Origin: Haematobia irritans
Lineage: Eukaryota > Arthropoda > Insecta > Diptera > Muscidae
DNA length: 64,000 bases
Assembly (NCBI RefSeq): GCF_050003625.1
Contig: NC_134399.1
Location: 224,124,975-224,188,974, forward strand
Reading direction: 5' to 3'
Position numbers and translations under genes: made by a program. Under the pieces are notes generated by a model. The model worked only from the letters and a program-made list of their open reading frames with translations, ran no database searches and was not told the DNA's origin. This document shows, piece by piece, positions 58,465 through 64,000 of the stretch; the first letter of the stretch is position 1; each line of letters opens with the position of its first letter.

Positions 58465-58792
58465 GCCACCGTGTTGCAATGGTTAGCATGCCCGCCTTGG
58501 ATACACAAGGTCGTGGGTTCGATTCCTGCTTCTACCGAACACCAAAAAGTTTTTCAGCGGTGGATTATCCCACCTCAGTAATGCTGGTGACATTTCTGAG
58601 GGTTTCAAAGCTTCTCTAAGTGGTTTCACTGCAATTTGGAACGCCGTTCGGACTCGGCTATAAAAAGGAGGTCCCTTGTCATTGAGCTTAACATGGATTC
58701 GGGCAGCGCTCAGTGATAAGAGAGAAGTTCGTGTGGTATAACAATGGACTGAATAGTCTAAGTGAGCCTGATACATCGGGCCTAACCTAACC
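58465..58792 (+). mobile_element. tRNA-derived SINE (copy 4, most complete, with TSD)
   Basis: Flanked by the 11-bp duplication TAACACATCGA (58454-58464 and 58793-58803), which is a single sequence in the other C copies. A box TGTTGCAATGG, B box GGTTCGATTCC (58516-58526). Contains the segment AGCGGTGGATTATCCCACC missing from copy 3. Ends (CCTAA)3. The minus frame 58483-58776 is its shadow. Confidence 0.9.
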
Positions 58793-60123
58793 TAACACAT
58801 CGAAATATCGATTTCCGACTATATAAAGTATATATATTCTTGATCAGGGAGAAATTCTAAGACGATATAACCATGCCCGTCTGTTGTAATCACGCTACAG
58901 TCTTCAATAATGAAGCAATCGTGCTGAAATTTTGCACAAACTCGTCTTTTGTCTGCAGACAGGTCAAGTTCGAAGATGGGCTATATCGGTCCAAGTTTTG
59001 GTATAGTCCCCATATAAACCGACCTCCCGATTTGGGGTCTTGAGCTTATAGAAACCGTAGTTTTTCAATCCAATTCGTCTGAAATTGGAAATCTAGAGGT
59101 ATTTTAATACTATAAAGAGGTGTGCCAAAAATGATGAGTATCGGTCCATGTTTTGGTATAGCCCCCATATAGACAGATCTCCAGATTTTACTACTCGTGC
59201 TTATAGAAACCGTAGTTATTATCCAATTTGCCTGAAATTGGAAATCTAGAGGTATTTTAGGACTGTAAAGAGGGGTGCCAAAAATGGTGAGTATCGGTAT
59301 AGCCCCCATATACCATGTTTTGGTATAGCCCCCATATAGACCGATCTCCACATTTTACTTCTCGTGCTTATAGAAACCGTAGTTATTATCCAATTTGCCT
59401 GAAATTTGAAATCTAGAAGTATTTTATGACCATAAAGAGGTGTGTCGAAAATGGGGAGTATCGGTTCATGTTTTGGTATAGCCCCCATATAGACCGATCT
59501 CTCAATTTTATTTCTTGGGCGTCTAGATACTGTATTTTCAATCCGATTTGCTTCAAATTGAAAATCTAGAGGTATTTTAAGATCACAAGTAGGTGTGTCG
59601 AAAATGGGGAGTATCGGTCCCAGTTTTGATATATCTCCCATATAAAGCAATCCCCCGATTTGGGGTCTTGAGCTTCTAGAAACCTTAGTTTTTATTCGAT
59701 TTGCCTAAAATTGGAAATCGAGATGTATTTTAGGACCACAAATATGTGTGCAGACTGATCGCCCGATTTTAGATTTCGTAGTTTTTCGTAGTTTGTCTGA
59801 AATTTGAATTCTAGAGGTATTTGAGGAACATTAAGAGGTATGCCGAAAATTTTGAGTATTGACCATGTTTTGCTATAGCCCCCATATAAACCTACCTCCC
59901 GGATTTAGTTCTTAGGCTGCTGGAATCTGTATTTTTTTATCCACTTTGCCTTAAAATATAAATATACTGGTATTTTTGACCCTCAAAAATTTGTATCGAA
60001 TTTATTTGTACCGGTCCATTATGTAAGACATTTATCGGTCGACCGATTTCACTTCTTGAGGGTATAGCAGGATCATATCAATTGCTTGAAACTAAAAGTA
60101 AAATTTCCAGATTTTACTCCACG

Positions 60124-60642
60124 CACTGAAAAAACAGTGAACCCACCAGGAAAGATAACTTTCGATTAATTTTAGAAAATTTGGAACTTTTTTAGAAAAT
60201 TTTAACTAAACGGTATTACAAGCGCTGGCATCACTCCGATATGGCAAAAATAAGTAAATATTTTTCGACAAATTCAAGAAAATTTATTAGACATAACTAA
60301 ATTTTTTCAGTAGTTAAAGAAAATTTTGTAGTTTTAAGAGAAATCTTGGAGTTCAATTTTGCAAGAATGTCTTTAGTGACATACGAAGTTCATGATGGAC
60401 ACATTTTTGGTAAAATTTACAAATTTAAAGAAATAATGAACTATTTTGTAAGAAATACGAAATTAGGAAATCTTTATGCTTTATTTGTGTATAACTTTTT
60501 CCCGTTTTTTAGTTCATTTAACTAACATACGCAAAAAATTATTTGACTAAAATAAACTTTTTCCAAACATAATGATTCTATGAACTAATATAAAGTTAAT
60601 ATGGCTTTAGTGAAATAGAGAGTTCACTTTTTTTTTTGAGTG
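60124..60642 (+). mobile_element. MITE family I (copy 2) in family C
   Basis: CACTGAAAAAACAGTGAAC ... GTTCACTTTTTTTTTTGAGTG, with CG on each side (60122-60123, 60643-60644). Interior is the reverse complement of 914-1338. C copies 1 and 3 lack it. Confidence 0.7.
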
Positions 60643-60824
60643 CGTTATCATATAAATAATGGCGGTAAAAATCTACGGATTTAAGATTTCAAATCAAGGA
60701 TTTTTTTCATCATTTAAACGATATGTTTATGATATCTCTAAAATCATCAAACAAAATTTTATTTTATTCATGGTGGTGGGTATTTAAGATTCGGCCCGGC
60801 CGAACTTACTACTGTATATACTTG

Positions 60825-61595
60825 TTTTTATATTAAGCCATCGATATCGAATACACGTCCAAAAAGCCATAAAAGAATATGTCGAAATTCGTAGTTTTTC
60901 TTTAACAAATGCCGATTTAAAATATAGAGTTGTCAATCTCTTTGAGCTGTTAGTTCCCCTTAATTTCACTCTAGGATTGAAATTGCAATCGAAATGATAA
61001 AAATAAATAAAATTCTTCAAGTCGATTTAACACAGTTTTTAATATTAAATCAATGTATCGATATGTGGAATTAAAAGCCTTAATATGTCACATTTGCTGA
61101 AAATGCTAAGCAATTAAATAATAAAAATATTGATTGACTTTATTGGGAAAACTAGATTGTGGTTGTTTGTGACATTTCCATTGAGATATCTATACCAAAT
61201 CCAGTAATGAATTTTTCTTCTGGCAAATTTCAAATCTAAAAGCTCAAATCATACCAATAAAGTTTACCACCAAATGTTTCTTTTGTCCAAGATTTCAAAT
61301 TAAGATCTTGATGAGATATTGCTGCAAAAATTAAAAAAGACATAATAGTATTATGTGATTGTTCATAAATCAGTTGAATTTTGCATTTGGTGTCTTCAGA
61401 AATCGATGTCGATATGTTTGCTGCAATAGTAGAGTAATCAAATAAATTAAAATTAGATTATGGGCTGCGTAATTATACATCTACTAATTGGAAAGGAAAA
61501 TTTTCGTTGACATTCTCCGTTGGAAATTATTATATATGTAAGACCCAAATACACCTGAAAAACTCACCCAAATATTTTGTCTACTTTCGCCAGGA
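60825..61595. other. No gene; single-copy-looking DNA
   Basis: Nothing recognised before the inverted repeat. Confidence 0.35.
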
Positions 61596-61746
61596 CCACA
61601 TATCTAGCTTACCCACAGAATCTGGGCAGGTAGTTGACAATTTAACATTGGGCATTGTCCTATGAGCAAAATACTACTTGGCAGCAATGCCCAATATTAA
61701 ATTGTCAACTACCTGCCCAGATTCTGTGGGTAAGCTAGATATGTGG
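61596..61746. repeat. 62-bp inverted repeat, one mismatch, 27-nt loop
   Basis: Left arm 61596-61657 (begins CCACATATCTAGCTTACCCA) and right arm 61685-61746 are complementary over 62 bp with a single difference (AACATT against AATATT). The loop is 61658-61684. Similarity stops abruptly outside both arms. No other copy in the window. Confidence 0.9.
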
Positions 61747-61853
61747 TAATGCTAAATAAATTCCCACGGGTGTTTGTTAATATGGACATGTGCCAATCAT
61801 CATCAGCACATCCAATCGTAAGTCAGACAGACTGACTTTTTCATTATACTAAA

Positions 61854-62225
61854 GAGTGATACGGTCAAAATTTGGTCAAGGGAAAACGCGTGGAAATCGG
61901 TGAAATCGTTTATTTAAAAAATCAAGTTAAATTTCTTTTCCAAGTTCAATTAGTATAAAATTCAGGAAAAATATTCAGTTAGGCTTTCGCTTTTCCAAAT
62001 CCGAATTGCCCGGCCTCACGCTTGACACCTGCCATCAGATTTTGTACAGCCACCTTGTCCACCTTCTTCGCCGCAGAAAGCCAGTTTGTCTTGAACTGCT
62101 GCTCGTCCTTAGCAGTTTTTTGGTCTTCTTTAGGTTCCGCTTGACAATAGCACAGTATTTCTCAATTGGGCGGAGCTCTGGCGTATTGGGAGGGTTCTTG
62201 TCCTTGGGAAGTTTTCTTTGTGTGT
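61854..62225 (-). mobile_element. Tc1/mariner-superfamily element, 3' end
   Basis: AGAGTGATACGGTCAAAATT followed by TGGTCAAGGGAAAACGCG is an end sequence I associate with Tc1/mariner-related elements. The minus-strand transposase C-terminus lies just inside it. The rest of the element is missing beyond about 62225. Confidence 0.6.
61979..62213 (-). pseudogene. Tc1/mariner-type transposase C-terminal relic
   Basis: Minus strand, ending at the stop 61979-61981. The peptide reads PPNTPELRPIEKYCAIVKRN, the segment around the last catalytic acidic residue in the DD37-41D/E groups (usually PPN.PELRPIE.YWA), then after a 1-nt frameshift near 62110 WLSAAKKVDKVAVQNLMAGV and a Lys-rich end. Conserved Trp of YWA is Cys. 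Only about 80 codons remain, with no upstream catalytic residues. It would have acted as a cut-and-paste transposase. Assignment to a precise subgroup is not possible from this fragment. Confidence 0.7.
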
Positions 62226-62369
62226 ATGGAATTTCAAATATAGAGTTCCCTTAGACTATTAAAATGAGATTTGTCGGTGTGCAATTCGTGGCACATTTGA
62301 GAATTTGTGTTCTCTGGGGGTGGAGCCCACACCCATTGAATTACCATTGGAGTGCTATTAACACGACAT

Positions 62370-62475
62370 TTAGTTATATTACTTGGAGTCGACCTCTCAG
62401 TTGGTGTCAAGGCTAATGAGAAATGGCGGAGTCGTAGTCGAGCATAAATGGTTTGATTACACAGCCCTGCTGTTA
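62370..62475 (-). mobile_element. hAT-like end, element T (copy 2)
   Basis: Reverse complement reads CAGGGCTGTGTAATCAAACC, then GCTCGACTACGACTCCGCC and GAGGTCGACTCC, matching 34546-34640. More diverged than copy 1. Confidence 0.45.
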
Positions 62476-62596
62476 ACACCATACACTTAGTAGAATTCTA
62501 CCAAAAATGGTAGATTTTTTGTTGTTTGGTAAAAATTTTGATCAAATTTTCTATAGCAATAAAATTTTAAATAGATTGCAAACAAATAAGTATTAA

Positions 62597-64000
62597 CAAG
62601 TACATACGGCCGCAAGTTCGGCCAGGCCGAATCTTATGTACCCACCACCATGGATTGCGTAGAAACTTCTACGAAAGACTGTGATTTAGTCCATACATGG
62701 TATATATTAGACAATAAAGTTATGTATAGTTAAGTCTACAAATAATTACGAATCGATATGGACTTTTTGTACGTAGAGAGCAAGAATTGAAATATGGTGG
62801 TCGCTTATATGGGGGCTATATACAATTATGAACTTGATATGGACCAATTTTTGTGTGATTGGGGATCGATTTATCTGAGGGCCATATATAACTATAGACC
62901 GATATGGACCTAGTTAGGCATGGTTGTTAACGACCATATACTAGCACAATGTACCAAATTTCAACTCACTCGGATGAAATTTGCTCCTCCAAGAGGTTTC
63001 AAAACCAAATCTCGGGATCGGTTTATATGGGGCTATGTACGATTAGAGACTGATATGGACCACTTTTGGCATGGTTGTTAAATATCATATACTACCACCA
63101 CGTACCAAATTTCAAGCAGATCGGATGAATTTTGCTTCTCCAAAAGGCACCGGAGGTCAAATCTGGGGATCGGTTTATATGGGAGCTATATATAATTATG
63201 GACTGATAGGAACCAATTCCTGCATGGTTGTTGGATACCATATACTAACATCACGTACCAAACGGCAAGAATTTTGCTCTTCCAAGGGGCTCTGGAGGTC
63301 AAATCTGGGGATCGGTTTATATGGGGCCTATATATAATTATGGACCGATATGGACCAATTTTGAGGCCATATATTAACACCACATACCAAATTTCAACTA
63401 AATCAGATGAATTTTGGTCTTCCAATAGGTTCCGGAGGTCAAATCTGGTGATCGGTTTAAATTTGCTTCTCTTAGCGGCCTCGCAAGCCAAATCGGGGGA
63501 TCGGTTTATATGGGGGCTATATATAATTATGGACCGATGTCGACCAATTTTTGCATGGTTGTTAGAGACCATATACTAACACCATGTACCAAATTTCAGC
63601 CGGATCGGATGAAATTTCCTTCTCTTAGAGGCCTCGCAAGCCAAATCGGGGGATCGGTTTATATGGGGGCTATATATAATTATGGACCGATGTGGACCAA
63701 TTTTTGCATGGTTGTTAGAGACCATACACTGACACCATGTACCAAATTTCAGCCGGATCGGATGAAATGTGCTTCTCTTAGGGGCCTCGCAAGCCAAATC
63801 GGGTGATCTGTTTATATGGGGGCTATGTATAATTATGGATCGATGTGGACCAATTTTTGCATGGTTGTTAGAGACCACATACTAACACCATGTACCAAAT
63901 TTCAGCCGGATCGGATGAAATTTGCTTCTCTTAGAGGCCTCGCAAGCCAAATTTTGGGGTCCGTTTATATGGGGGCTATACGTAAAAGTGGACCGATATG
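62597..64000 (+). mobile_element. Family B interspersed element (copy 5, runs off window)
   Basis: CAAGTACATACGGCCGCAAG start with palindrome TTCGGCCAGGCCGAA and TGGATTGCGTAGAAACTTC. The last monomers (TCGCAAGCC at 63481, 63634, 63787, 63940) are spaced exactly 153 bp and are very similar, implying recent tandem amplification. The terminal hairpin lies beyond 64000. The frames 63071-63878 on both strands are repeat-derived. Confidence 0.85.

Larger units (their letters stand above)
58398..60824 (-). mobile_element. Family C interspersed element (copy 4)
   Basis: Hairpin TATACCCACCACCATAGAATGG...GGGGGTATA (58398-58431), interrupted within the first 70 bp by a SINE, then monomers (anchors 59017, 59172, 59340, 59492, 59645) with one 15-bp local duplication at about 59297-59330, then a family I MITE, and the intact start AGTATATACAGTAGTAAG with palindrome TTCGGCCGGGCCGAA (60790-60824). 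Confidence 0.85.

Overview
This looks like a gene-poor, transposon-saturated stretch of a dipteran nuclear genome. A calyptrate fly of the Musca/Stomoxys/Haematobia/Lucilia type is my best inference. The grounds are the visibly AT-rich background, interspersed elements with GTCY/GACA microsatellites like the dipteran mini-me/HINE class, a DD34D mariner, hAT and Harbinger-like MITEs, and a tRNA-derived SINE. I found no convincing host gene on either strand. The longest reading frames are by-products of repeats whose period is a multiple of three, or are dead transposases.

The dominant content is four related families of about 1.3-2.5 kb interspersed elements, called A, B, C and D here. Each runs from a start such as CAAGTATATAC, followed by a short GC-rich palindrome, through a tandem array and a (GACA/GTCY)n microsatellite, to a terminal hairpin of the form TATACCC...GGGTATA. 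In all four the array has a monomer of 153 bp (51 codons) built on a shared box TATATGGGRGCTATA. Main copies: A at 5825-7529, 9506-11221, 13190-14675, 29959-30872, 52798-55272; B at 31008-32745, 35275-36565, 40217-41528, 43800-44934, 62597-64000 (cut by the window end); C at 17839-19654, 25451-27043, 38416-40058, 58398-60824; D at 24335-24950.

These carry, or sit inside, DNA transposons and SINEs whose insertion events can be read from target-site duplications and from empty paralogous sites. Examples: a Harbinger-like MITE in A (10603-10820); a hAT-type MITE in A (30225-30823); a 1.1-kb TA-flanked element in A (53919-55067); a SINE in C (58465-58792); an AT-rich TIR element in B (41155-41443). 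From about 21.7 to 29.5 kb there is a deep nest: an L element holds a second L, which holds an F element (22205-24001) and a 4.1-kb hAT-like insertion (24140-28244) with GCTCC-repeat termini and an 8-bp duplication.

Protein-coding relics are all transposases: a dead mariner (50579-52229) split by a 357-bp MITE; the C-terminal dimerisation region of a hAT transposase (48961-49941, minus strand) split by a 661-bp hAT-type MITE; and the C-terminus of a Tc1/mariner-superfamily transposase (about 61979-62213, minus strand).

The quieter stretches (about 4.8-5.75, 11.2-13.2, 15.2-17.6, 19.7-21.7, 33.0-33.8, 37.1-38.2, 42.6-43.8, 55.3-56.3 and 60.8-61.6 kb) look like single-copy intergenic or intronic DNA. 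The last borders a near-perfect 62-bp inverted repeat at 61596-61746. I saw no CRISPR array, rRNA, confident functional tRNA, or endogenous virus. Element letters are mine; family assignments rest on sequence structure and general knowledge, without database searches.
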